A DNA stretch of 64,000 bases from contig NZ_CP141266.1 in assembly GCF_030540775.2 (NCBI RefSeq), positions 461,501 through 525,500 of the forward strand, written 5' to 3'. This stretch comes from Flavivirga abyssicola (lineage in GTDB: Bacteria; Bacteroidota; Bacteroidia; Flavobacteriales; Flavobacteriaceae). Below, piece after piece: positions 56,272-64,000 of this stretch (the stretch's first letter is position 1; the number at the start of each line of letters is the position of its first letter). A program made the position numbers and the translations under genes. The notes beneath the pieces were generated by a model. It was not told the origin of the DNA, ran no database searches, and saw only the letters and a program-made list of their open reading frames with translations.

Positions 56272-57942
56272 TTAATGCCCTCCTTTAGGGTGGCTATCAT
56301 TTGTGTACCTTAAAACTTTTGGTGCTTCGGTGCCCCTAGCCATGGTTATTTTCTCTTTCCACGCCTTTTTTAAAGTATTTAATACCCTCTCATAATCTTT
56401 ATTATCTACAAGATTCTTTAGCTCATTCGGATCTTCCTTTAAGTTATATAATTCTTCATATACAGGTTCTTCTCCTTGTAAAGGCGACTCGATATAATCT
56501 CTATAAACAGCTATAGCAGGATCGTGAACTGCGTATAACATTTTCGTCACATCAATACCAAGGGTTTTAGCTGCTTTAATATTTTTTGATGCAGGAAACG
56601 TTGTATTTTTATAGTAACGTATATATTTCCATTCTTTATCTTGAACCGCTTCGCATCTAGGGTTACCAAACTGTGTAGACCATAGGTTTTCTGTAAAAAG
56701 ATAGTCTCTAACATTTTCATCCCCTCCTTCTACTAAATGAGATATATTTTGCCCTTGGAAACTTGAAGGCTGATCAATCCCAGCATAGGCCAACATTGTA
56801 GGCGCAACATCTATACTTTGCACCAAAGCATCAGATGTAACGCCTCTATATTTTCGTTTTACTTTAGGATTCATAATAATCATAGGGACATGAGTTGTTT
56901 TCTCGTAGCATAATGACTTTCCTCCAAGACCTTGTTCTCCCATAAACAATCCATGATCTGAAGTAAATATGATAATGGTATTCTTATCTATTTTTAAATC
57001 TTTTAATTTCTTTCTTAAATTTCCTACTAAACGATCAATGCCTGTCATAGCCTGAAGTTGACGCGTGTAACGTTCTCTAAAGCTTTCTGGAGTATCTACA
57101 TAATTATAAATATTTTGTCTATCTTCTACTCGCAGCAAATCTGCTGGTAATTTAGGCATTTTAATATCGGCTTTCGCTATATAGTTTTCCGGCAATGGCA
57201 TCTCTAAATCCCGATACAGGGTTTTGTAAATATCCTCATCTGTTTCCCGCATTTCCATAGATCTTGTACCTGCTCCATGTGGTAAATTAAAATTAATGGA
57301 CAACATGAATGGTTTATCTTCTGGACGTTCATCTAAAAAGTGAACAGCACCTTTTAATCGTCTTTCATTATTATCGATAAAATCGTTAACTCCTTCATTT
57401 ATTACTTCAACTTGGGTGCTTGCTTTGGCATCTTTAAAAATCTCGTGTCTTTCCTTTGGATAAAAACCAATATGGCCATGACCAGCGTACCAATAGTCAA
57501 AACTTTTTTCCATAACGCCACTAATATATCCTCCATTACCAATTGGTGCATGGTTTTTACCAATCCAACCCGTATAATAACCCGCTTTTCTCATAACCAT
57601 GGGATACGATTGTTCCCATGCTTCATCCGAAACACTTGTGCCCGAATTAAAATTCACACCATGTTTACGTTCGTATTGACTTAACAAAATAGAAATTCTA
57701 CTGGGCGTACAAATGGCACTGGTAATATGTGCATTTGTAAAACGGATCCCATCTGTCGCCAATCTATCTATATTTGGTGTTTGAACAATAGGATTTCCTT
57801 CACACCCCAACATACCAAAAGATTGGTCGTCGGTAAGAATAAAAATAATATTAGGACGTTCTTGCGAATGCAATTTTAAAATCGACAACCCAAAAATAAC
57901 GATTGCCAAAGACGCAAATGCAGCTGCCTTAATTTTTTTCAT
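56272..57942 (-). CDS. S1 family sulfatase (CTPSR type), secreted
   Basis: A sulfatase of 556 residues, the longest of the ten. The signal peptide is MKKIKAAAFASLAIVIFGLS, with cleavage after ILKLHSQ. The metal block is IIFILTDDQSFGMLGCEG. The maturation motif is C78-T-P-S-R, followed by ISILLSQYERKHGVNF. GWIGKNHAPIGNGG is a variant of the usual GKWH block: Lys-Asn-His. FTSDHGLFMGEQGLGGKS completes the metal site. It starts the minus-strand block that ends with GH3, opposite the GH29 gene across a 445-base divergent region. The variant blocks suggest a subfamily with an unusual substrate; I cannot name it safely. Confidence 0.88.
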   Translation of the reverse strand: MKKIKAAAFASLAIVIFGLSILKLHSQERPNIIFILTDDQSFGMLGCEGNPIVQTPNIDRLATDGIRFTNAHITSAICTPSRISILLSQYERKHGVNFNSGTSVSDEAWEQSYPMVMRKAGYYTGWIGKNHAPIGNGGYISGVMEKSFDYWYAGHGHIGFYPKERHEIFKDAKASTQVEVINEGVNDFIDNNERRLKGAVHFLDERPEDKPFMLSINFNLPHGAGTRSMEMRETDEDIYKTLYRDLEMPLPENYIAKADIKMPKLPADLLRVEDRQNIYNYVDTPESFRERYTRQLQAMTGIDRLVGNLRKKLKDLKIDKNTIIIFTSDHGLFMGEQGLGGKSLCYEKTTHVPMIIMNPKVKRKYRGVTSDALVQSIDVAPTMLAYAGIDQPSSFQGQNISHLVEGGDENVRDYLFTENLWSTQFGNPRCEAVQDKEWKYIRYYKNTTFPASKNIKAAKTLGIDVTKMLYAVHDPAIAVYRDYIESPLQGEEPVYEELYNLKEDPNELKNLVDNKDYERVLNTLKKAWKEKITMARGTEAPKVLRYTNDSHPKGGH

Positions 57943-58387
57943 AATCTAAGTTCCGTATTAAGAGTTTTAAAACTGATTTTTTTACACAACTTCTTGTGGA
58001 GATATTTCAGCATATCAAAAATATCCAAAATTGCCAGGCTATTTTATACCGTACGTTTTTATTATTATAACATATGTTCTAAAATCACTTCCAAACCGTG
58101 TTTTACTAACAATATTTTAAGTGTATGTTACTTAAATTACTTCATTAGGCATCCTTATTTATTGTTTTTGAATCTGGCATATAAGTAGGTGAAATAGAAT
58201 GTATAATGGCATTTAGTTAAATTGTTTTGTTCTAAACGACTCGTTCAAATCTGTTACGCAATATCAAAAAATAAATCATTTGTAGCCTTAATGAAAACAT
58301 TTAACACATAAAAACAATAGTTAAAAATCGAAATTTGTGTAACAGAATTATTCAATTTTTATAAATACTAAAAATACTATCTATAAT
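57943..58387. other. Divergent promoter region between sulfatase and GH29
   Basis: 445 AT-rich bases with starts diverging on each side. No LacI-type palindrome, repeat family member or RNA gene is seen, and no clear promoter consensus. Control by the HTCS is possible but unproven. Confidence 0.5.
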
Positions 58388-59917
58388 ATGTCCTCAAAAA
58401 CACAGGTTCTTTTTTTATCAATTGCTTTATTGCTAATGGTTTCATGTAAATCTAAAGATGAACAAGAGCAAACTGGAACTCCTAATGATAAAGAACAAGT
58501 GTTTGACCCTAATTGGGAGTCCATAAAGAAACACTACAAAGATCCTGAATGGTTTAATAATCAAAAATTTGGAATTTTCATCCATTGGGGAGCTTATTCA
58601 GTGCCAGCATATGGTTCAGAATGGTATCCAAGGCAAATGTATATGGACACTGCTACTTTTACTGCAAGACTTGACTTAAAAAAGGAAGGTCCTAATGATA
58701 CTTACTTACATCATAAAAAAACTTGGGGAGACCAGAAAGAGTTTGGCTATAAAGACCTTATCCCCATGTTTAAAGGTGAAAAATTCAATGCTTCAGAATG
58801 GATTGATTTATTTAAAAAATCTGGAGCAAAGTATGTAGTGCCTGTTGCTGACCACCATGATGGATTTGCTATGTACAAATCTAACACCACACGGTGGAAT
58901 GCCTTCGATATGGGACCAAAACGCGATGTTTTAGGAGAACTATTCAAAGAAGGAAGATCACAAGGGTTAATTATGGGAGCTTCATCTCATTTTGCCTTCA
59001 ACTGGTCTTTTTACAATAAGAAAGACCATTTTGATACCACAGACCCAGAGTATGCTGATTTATATTCCTCCAAAGGAAAAGATTTGAGAGAACCTGTTTC
59101 TGAAAAATTCAAACAGCGTTGGCTAGAGCGAACTATTGACTTAATTGACAACTACCAACCCGATATTCTTTGGTTCGACTTTTATGTAGATATCCCTGAT
59201 TTTGCTGAGGTAAGACCAAAAATTGCAGCATATTATTATAATAAAGGCATTGAATGGGGTAAAGAAGTGGTTATTAATGATAAAAATTTTAGCCATGAAG
59301 CGTTTCCTGAAGGCACTGTTATTTATGATTTAGAAAGAGGCAAATTACCGGGGATTAGAAAATTACCTTGGCAAACAGATACTTCAATAGGCAAAAACTC
59401 ATGGAGCCATGTTACCAACTGGAAATCTAAAACTACCAATGAGATTATTGATGATTTAGTAGACATTGTTTCAAAAAACGGGAACCTGTTATTAAATGTA
59501 GGTCCTAAATCTGATGGTACCATTCCAGATGGTCAACAAAAAATATTACTGCAAATTGGAGATTGGTTAAAAGTTAACGGAGACGCTATTTACGACACAA
59601 AGTATTGGAGAGTTTTTGGAGAAGGTCCTACCAAAGTAAAAAACGGTCATCATTCTGAAGGAAAAAACAAGGCGTTTACAGGTCAAGATATTCGCTTTAC
59701 CCAAAAAGGAAACAAACTGTATGCCGTGCTTATGGCCTGGCCTAAGAACGGTAGTGTGCTCATAAAATCCATTACACATGACGACCACGTAAGCGGCATA
59801 AAAATGCTAGGAAGTGAAGCAGACATTAATTGGTCTCAAAATGATGTTGGCTTGTTGGTAGAGATGCCTAAAGACAAACCTGGAGAGTATGCTTATGTAC
59901 TTGAGTTAACATTGTAA
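58388..59917 (+). CDS. GH29 alpha-L-fucosidase family, lipoprotein
   Basis: A 509-residue GH29 enzyme with a lipoprotein signal (MSSKTQVLFLSIALLLMVSC, then KSKDEQEQ). The barrel begins with FGIFIHWGAYSVPAYGSEWY. The HH pair is in ADHHDGFAMY. The nucleophile is D264 in ILWFDFYVD. The acid/base candidate is E316 in DLERG, in the position equivalent to the Thermotoga fucosidase Glu266. LLLNVGPKSDGTIPD is the end of the barrel, followed by a small beta-sandwich domain. PWQTDTSIGKNSW replaces the more usual PWETC phrase. In this galactan setting the substrate may be alpha-L-fucose side chains or alpha-L-galactose, which some GH29 accept. It stands alone on the plus strand with its own terminator. 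Confidence 0.92.
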   Translation: MSSKTQVLFLSIALLLMVSCKSKDEQEQTGTPNDKEQVFDPNWESIKKHYKDPEWFNNQKFGIFIHWGAYSVPAYGSEWYPRQMYMDTATFTARLDLKKEGPNDTYLHHKKTWGDQKEFGYKDLIPMFKGEKFNASEWIDLFKKSGAKYVVPVADHHDGFAMYKSNTTRWNAFDMGPKRDVLGELFKEGRSQGLIMGASSHFAFNWSFYNKKDHFDTTDPEYADLYSSKGKDLREPVSEKFKQRWLERTIDLIDNYQPDILWFDFYVDIPDFAEVRPKIAAYYYNKGIEWGKEVVINDKNFSHEAFPEGTVIYDLERGKLPGIRKLPWQTDTSIGKNSWSHVTNWKSKTTNEIIDDLVDIVSKNGNLLLNVGPKSDGTIPDGQQKILLQIGDWLKVNGDAIYDTKYWRVFGEGPTKVKNGHHSEGKNKAFTGQDIRFTQKGNKLYAVLMAWPKNGSVLIKSITHDDHVSGIKMLGSEADINWSQNDVGLLVEMPKDKPGEYAYVLELTL

Positions 59918-59970
59918 AAGTATAAACATTAATGATTAGTAGTTAGTTAATTATTTGAATTAGTTTTTAT

Positions 59971-60008
59971 AAAGGCGTATCCTAAAAAGATACGCCTTTG
60001 TTATTTTT
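59971..60008 (+). terminator. Rho-independent terminator of GH29
   Basis: AAAGGCGTATC (59971-59981) and GATACGCCTTT (59989-59999) form a perfect 11-bp stem with loop CTAAAAA, followed by TGTTATTTTT. It lies 54 bases after the GH29 stop. Confidence 0.92.
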
Positions 60009-60340
60009 AAAAATTAGATTGTTTTTTAGCTAATCAACCATTTCTAAAGTAATCCAACCTATATTAAATAAATGATTTTTCAATCGTTTGTCAATTTCGA
60101 CAGAGTGAAATATGAGCCTTTCGACTTTAGTTTATACTGAGCGTAGCCGAAGTACTCAAGATAAACTTTCGAGAAAGCTCAGAAGGATGGGGTTTCTCCT
60201 CGTTACTCATTCGGAATTGTAAATGTTACCCCATTCGCAGACAAAATAAGTAAGGATTTAATTATCAATATTTTAAAATATTTCAATAAAGAAAGCTAGT
60301 CATTCCAAACGCTATCGAAAACAAAATATATTTTGTTTGA

Positions 60341-60476
60341 AGATATGAAGCGGAGCTTACGAGGAGCAGGCAGGCAGGCAGGAAACCTCATCATGATGAG
60401 ATATCTCATCACTCATGCTTCGTTCTATCGACATGACGAATACCTATATTTCAAATAATTAACTTGGTTCTTTTGA
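60341..60476. repeat. Dispersed repeat, family 2 (long copy with CAGG tandem)
   Basis: GAAGCGGAGCTTACGAGGAG and AAACCTCATCATGATGAG correspond to the copy at 18931. The end (CCTATATTTCAAATAATTAA) matches the copy at 27561. Four tandem CAGG units (60367-60382) are inserted after GAGGAG and are absent from the copy at 18931. Confidence 0.72.
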
Positions 60477-60586
60477 ATATTATTTACATCGAATTGACGT
60501 TAATTTATTGAAACTTATAACTCACATTAAGATTATATTGGTCACTAATATCAACTAGATGTTAAAGTTGAAAGCAAATGATAAAG

Positions 60587-60622
60587 AAAGCCCCCAATTA
60601 AACTAGTTTAATTGGGGGCTTT
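60587..60622. terminator. 36-bp perfect palindromic terminator of the SusE-like gene
   Basis: AAAGCCCCCAATTAAA and its reverse complement flank the central CTAG. It lies 28 bases past the stop at 60650. With pyrimidine-rich sequence on both sides it may work in both directions, insulating the susCD operon from GH29. Confidence 0.85.
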
Positions 60623-60649
60623 TAAATTATTAAAAGCTGAGCCTTAAGC

Positions 60650-62605
60650 TTAAGGTCTTACTTCTTTTTCGGCTATTATGAAATCGTCATAATAAACTCT
60701 ACTTACTCCGGCTGGTACAGGTTGGTATCTTACAATAAAATTACCTGTTGTACTTTGTACAAATTCAGCAATCTGAATATCTTCCCAAACCTCTCTAGCT
60801 TCTCCAACATAATCATCATTTGGAAGTTGGTCACTTGCTATATATGGTTTAGCAAAAGTGGTAGTATGTGCTGTAAAAATGTATCTTTTTGCCGTCCAAA
60901 CATATGTTTTTCCTGCTTCAAATGGATAGGTTCCTGAAGATCTTAAATCAGGCTTATTCCCGTCTGGAGCTTCTACAAAAGCTACAGCACCAGTATCTGG
61001 ATTGTTAGCAGGCACTGCTGGATTAGGAAATGTTATGGAAGATGTACCGTTCCCTGAATTATTATTCCATTTAGAGGAATCATCAAAACTACCATCTCCG
61101 TTTAAAATATCTCCATTATCCATAATTACCGGAACTCCAGTAAACGCTCCGATAGCTCCACCTCCGATAGCTCGTATATCTCCAGAACCATCATGTCCAA
61201 CTGTTATAACATCTGGGCGATAAATAGGATCTGTCAAATTAATATTTAAAACCTTATTATCGGTATTATCTATACTAACAGACGCAATAGAAAAACTTAT
61301 TCCATTAACTAATACTTCAAAACCTTGGGTCGTATCACCTGTAAACGTATCAGGGTCAAAGTCAACATCAAAAGGCACTTGAATCGTTTCATCTCTTAAC
61401 TCTATAATCGTACCTGTTTGTATTACTGGAGTTACAATATAGTTCGCAACTGCTACATTTGAAAAGGCTTGTAGAGGCCTTTCATCTAATGATTGTAAAC
61501 CACCGTTCCCATCATATGATATAGTAACTACGTCGGTTTCTTGGATATCAGTCTCTAGGGTTACGATTAAAGTGTTACCAGCAGTATTACTTTTTATCAC
61601 AGAGTTTATTGTAGCTGGGCTTCCATTCACATTAACTGTAAAAGATGCAACTGGGCTACTACCTATATCTGCAACTATCGAGCTTAATGGAACCTGTATA
61701 GTACCGTCTGGCAATTCTTCTACAGATCCTGTTTGCGTAAAAGATTCATCAAGTGCTGTAACATTAAATACCACAGGTATATCAAAAATTTCACTATCCG
61801 CTTTAATGGTTTCTGTCCTATCTCTATTAGAAGTCAATTTACCTCTAAAACTTCCTATCTGCTTATTAAAAGTAATTGTATCGATTTTTGTAGTTCCATT
61901 AAAAATGTTTATTTCATCATCTTCATTATCCTCTATAGTATGAACTCTCCATCTGGTTGATGTTGGTCTTGCATTATTAGTTGTTTCACTTAAATCTTCA
62001 AAAATTAATTTATCATTAAATTTTAAATCAATAGAACTTAAGTTTCTATAGTCTATAGGGTTTCCATCAATGTCTCTTATTGCCATATCTGGTACAATAG
62101 TATCATAAACATCTATGGTTAAGGTATATTCATAAACCCATTTGCCATTAATAAGTTCTGTGCGTGTCGTATCAATAATTGTACTCCCAGCAACAGGATC
62201 AAATCCAGTATTTAAAATGAATTCAGTATACTCATCAAATTCATTATAAATTGTAATTTTTGCTACTGAATCTGCCTCTTTAAAAAGCACAAGTGCAGTT
62301 CGATCATTTGTAATAGTATCACCAGGATTTATGATAAATTCATCAAGGTTAGTTGCATTACCAGGAATTGGCCCTTTTAAGAAAAAAGCTGTTTTAGGAA
62401 TACGCCATTCGTGGTATGTTGCACCTGAAGATAAATCTAAAAATCCAGAATAATCGTTAACATCTACTTCCTTTGCACCTAGACCTAAGCTACTCGTAAA
62501 CGCAACATCCACAAACTCATTTGGTGGAACAAATTCATCATCGTCACAACTGCTTACTATAAAAAGCAATAATATTACTTTAAAAAGATTTTTTATATTT
62601 TTCAT
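60650..62605 (-). CDS. SusE/F-like surface lipoprotein with tandem Ig-like and CBM-like domains
   Basis: A 651-residue lipoprotein encoded directly after SusD (26-base gap). The signal MKNIKNLFKVILLLFIVSSC is followed by DDDEF, an acidic stretch like the surface-export signals of Bacteroidota, so it is probably exposed on the outer face. An N-terminal domain has the phrases SGFLDLSSGATYHEWRIP and DRTALVLFKE. Two tandem beta-sandwich repeats follow at about 290-395 and 400-490 (GTIQVPLSSI against ETIQVPFDVD; TISYDGNGGLQSL against TVGHDGSGDIRAI). A C-terminal CBM-like jelly-roll starts about 495 (NGDGSFDDSSKWNNNSGNG, ending YYDDFIIAEKE). It likely binds galactan for the SusC-SusD transporter. 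It does not match SusE or SusF closely. Confidence 0.85.
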   Translation of the reverse strand: MKNIKNLFKVILLLFIVSSCDDDEFVPPNEFVDVAFTSSLGLGAKEVDVNDYSGFLDLSSGATYHEWRIPKTAFFLKGPIPGNATNLDEFIINPGDTITNDRTALVLFKEADSVAKITIYNEFDEYTEFILNTGFDPVAGSTIIDTTRTELINGKWVYEYTLTIDVYDTIVPDMAIRDIDGNPIDYRNLSSIDLKFNDKLIFEDLSETTNNARPTSTRWRVHTIEDNEDDEINIFNGTTKIDTITFNKQIGSFRGKLTSNRDRTETIKADSEIFDIPVVFNVTALDESFTQTGSVEELPDGTIQVPLSSIVADIGSSPVASFTVNVNGSPATINSVIKSNTAGNTLIVTLETDIQETDVVTISYDGNGGLQSLDERPLQAFSNVAVANYIVTPVIQTGTIIELRDETIQVPFDVDFDPDTFTGDTTQGFEVLVNGISFSIASVSIDNTDNKVLNINLTDPIYRPDVITVGHDGSGDIRAIGGGAIGAFTGVPVIMDNGDILNGDGSFDDSSKWNNNSGNGTSSITFPNPAVPANNPDTGAVAFVEAPDGNKPDLRSSGTYPFEAGKTYVWTAKRYIFTAHTTTFAKPYIASDQLPNDDYVGEAREVWEDIQIAEFVQSTTGNFIVRYQPVPAGVSRVYYDDFIIAEKEVRP

Positions 62606-62631
62606 TTTTCTTGTTTTATTTTGTTTAAAGA

Positions 62632-64000
62632 TTATTGATCTACAATATCATTCCAGTTTAAATTGGCATCTATTTCACTTTGTGGTATTGGTAAATAATC
62701 ATGGAAATTTGAATTATAATTATTGGCCGCTACAACTTTGTCCTGTATCTCTATTTGCCCCGAAAAGAACTTTACACCCTGCGCATTTGGGTCAAAAGTT
62801 TGAGGTAGTTCTCCTGTACGTGTTAAAAAACACTTAAATCGTACACCGTGTTTTCCATTTGTGTTTTTAGGATAATGCCAATAGTCATATGGAACTGATG
62901 CCATCTCACTTAATACATTTCCAAAAACACCCCATCTTCTTAAATCTGCAGCTCTGTCTCCTTCTAAAGATAATTCCAAAGGAATTTCTTTAAACCTTAA
63001 ATGTTCCATTAAATTACTTACAGTTACGACATCACTTCCTGATAAATCTAAATTTATATCATCTACATAAGTGGTCTCTGCGTTATTAAATTCTGCACCG
63101 GGATCCGTTGCTTTTCCTAAAAGCATAATATGAGAACGTTTTCTTACTCTGTTTATATAACGTAATGCTTCAGATAAGTCTCCTTTCTCTAACATACATT
63201 CGGCATAACTTAAATAGATATCAGCTAACCTAATAACTATTATATTTATATCTGATCTGCCATCAAACTCTGTACTTTCATCTTCTCCAGCACCGCCACC
63301 TATAGTATTCCAATGAGTATATTTTTTAAATGTAGCTGTTAAACCTCTTGAATAAGGACGTACACCAGGCACGTTACCAAATTCGCCACCTGGTACACCG
63401 TAATATAAATGATCTGGATCATCAACCTGTCCCATAAGGTTTCCCATTCTTAAGCTATAAAGTCGTGTTGCTGGAACTGTCCCATCTATTTCTCCCTGTG
63501 CAGTATAAATAGTACGCTCTACATTATTTATAGGATCTGCAGGATCAACCTTCTCTTCTCTATACAATAGTATTAAACGACTACTAGGCATAATTCCACC
63601 ACTACCAATAATGTGTGTTACGCCTTGAGACACAGCTTCTTCACCATCTGCCAATAAATTTACCCCAGTAGTAACGTTTACTTCGAATATAGATTCAGAA
63701 TTAAATTCGTCTATACCTGTAAAACATTTCGTTAAATCATCTACCAATTCATAATTATAATTATCTATAACACTTTTAAAATGTAATTCTGCATTTGTAA
63801 AATCATTTTCGTATAAATAACTTTTTCCAAGTAATGCATCACATGCACCAGCTGTAATTCGCCCAAGATTATTATTTCCTACATCTAACCATTCAGAATA
63901 TGTTTTTGGTAGATTTTCCAACCCAAATTGAAGATCTGCTCTGTAAAAATCTTTTATTTTTTGAGATGTTGAAAAGGCTTTCTGGAAATCATCAAAAGTT
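62632..64000 (-). CDS. susD: SusD/RagB-like glycan-binding lipoprotein (5' end missing)
   Basis: The C-terminal 456 residues of a SusD-type outer-membrane lipoprotein. The frame stays open to the right edge (the visible N-terminus includes FQKAFSTSQKIKDFYRADLQ), so the signal peptide and first part are outside. The TTG at 63921 is internal and not the start. TPR-like helices (ACDALLGKSYLYENDFTNAE) and the RagB/SusD C-terminal pattern (ADIYLSYAECMLEKGDLSEA, INRVRKRS, LSLEGDRAADLRRWG, YLPIPQSEIDAN) are clear. It should form a lid on a SusC TonB-dependent transporter that probably lies just outside the window. It is the first visible gene of the operon with the SusE-like gene. Confidence 0.95.
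   Translation of the reverse strand, partial: TFDDFQKAFSTSQKIKDFYRADLQFGLENLPKTYSEWLDVGNNNLGRITAGACDALLGKSYLYENDFTNAELHFKSVIDNYNYELVDDLTKCFTGIDEFNSESIFEVNVTTGVNLLADGEEAVSQGVTHIIGSGGIMPSSRLILLYREEKVDPADPINNVERTIYTAQGEIDGTVPATRLYSLRMGNLMGQVDDPDHLYYGVPGGEFGNVPGVRPYSRGLTATFKKYTHWNTIGGGAGEDESTEFDGRSDINIIVIRLADIYLSYAECMLEKGDLSEALRYINRVRKRSHIMLLGKATDPGAEFNNAETTYVDDINLDLSGSDVVTVSNLMEHLRFKEIPLELSLEGDRAADLRRWGVFGNVLSEMASVPYDYWHYPKNTNGKHGVRFKCFLTRTGELPQTFDPNAQGVKFFSGQIEIQDKVVAANNYNSNFHDYLPIPQSEIDANLNWNDIVDQ

Larger units (their letters stand above)
59918..60649. other. Gene-free region between GH29 and the SusE-like gene, repeats and two terminators
   Basis: 732 bases containing the GH29 terminator (59971-60005), a repeat segment with TTTATACTGAGCGTAGCCGA near 60125-60205, the family 2 repeat (60341-60476) and the palindromic terminator of the SusE-like gene (60587-60622). 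The rest shows no gene. Confidence 0.65.

Noticed and set aside
63921-63921. Start codon of the SusD-like gene at TTG
   Set aside because: The frame is open to the window edge and the sequence before it continues the SusD helices; the true start is outside.
1-64000. CRISPR arrays, tRNA or rRNA genes, transposases
   Set aside because: No regularly spaced repeats, no recognisable tRNA or rRNA sequence and no transposase frame were found.

Overview
The window looks like part of a large polysaccharide utilization locus (PUL) from a marine member of the Flavobacteriaceae (Bacteroidota). The evidence is low GC, SusD- and SusE-type genes, a hybrid two-component regulator (HTCS), type IX secretion (T9SS) C-terminal sorting domains, many lipoprotein signal peptides, ten family S1 sulfatases and about a dozen glycoside hydrolases. 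No rRNA, tRNA, CRISPR array or transposase gene was seen.

The enzymes point to a sulfated red-algal galactan, most likely lambda-carrageenan or a lambda/iota hybrid. There is a GH82 iota-carrageenase homologue (1059-2648), two tandem 938-941 residue proteins that fit GH150 lambda-carrageenase (19837-25488), a GH110 alpha-1,3-galactosidase (7550-9361), a GH97 of retaining alpha-galactosidase type (37883-39856), a GH36/27-like protein (15897-17321), three GH2 beta-galactosidase-like enzymes and an esterase-GH42 fusion (4378-7542). No GH127/GH129 anhydrogalactosidase was recognised, which favours a lambda-type backbone. A GH29 and a GH3 suggest side-chain trimming or a more complex natural galactan.

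Layout, left to right. (a) 1-542 is the 5' part of a minus-strand FG-GAP/PQQ-like propeller gene. (b) 1059-2648 (+) is GH82. (c) 2852-26636 is a long minus-strand block: sulfatases, esterase-GH42, GH110, GH36-like, an EF-hand protein, two GH150 and a small T9SS protein. (d) 26637-27903 is gene-free and rich in dispersed repeats. (e) 27904-43842 is a tightly packed minus-strand operon: Na+/solute symporter, FAD oxidoreductase, GH97, two GH2, sulfatase, HTCS. (f) 44011-45036 (+) is a LacI-family regulator; two GGAAACGTTTCC palindromes lie between it and the symporter operon. (g) 45095-57942 is a minus-strand block: sulfatase, Asp-box propeller protein, sulfatase, GH2, sulfatase, GH3. (h) 58388-59917 (+) is GH29 with a clear terminator. 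(i) 60650-64000 (-) is a SusE/F-like lipoprotein and the C-terminal part of SusD; SusC probably lies beyond the right edge.

Inferred working scheme: T9SS-secreted GH82 and possibly GH150 depolymerise the galactan outside or at the cell surface. SusD and the acidic-signal lipoprotein capture oligosaccharides. Periplasmic lipoprotein sulfatases and exo-galactosidases then desulfate and trim them, and the symporter imports the resulting sugars. The HTCS senses oligosaccharides in the periplasm, and LacI senses a cytoplasmic sugar. Family assignments rest on motifs and remembered family features, not on a database search.
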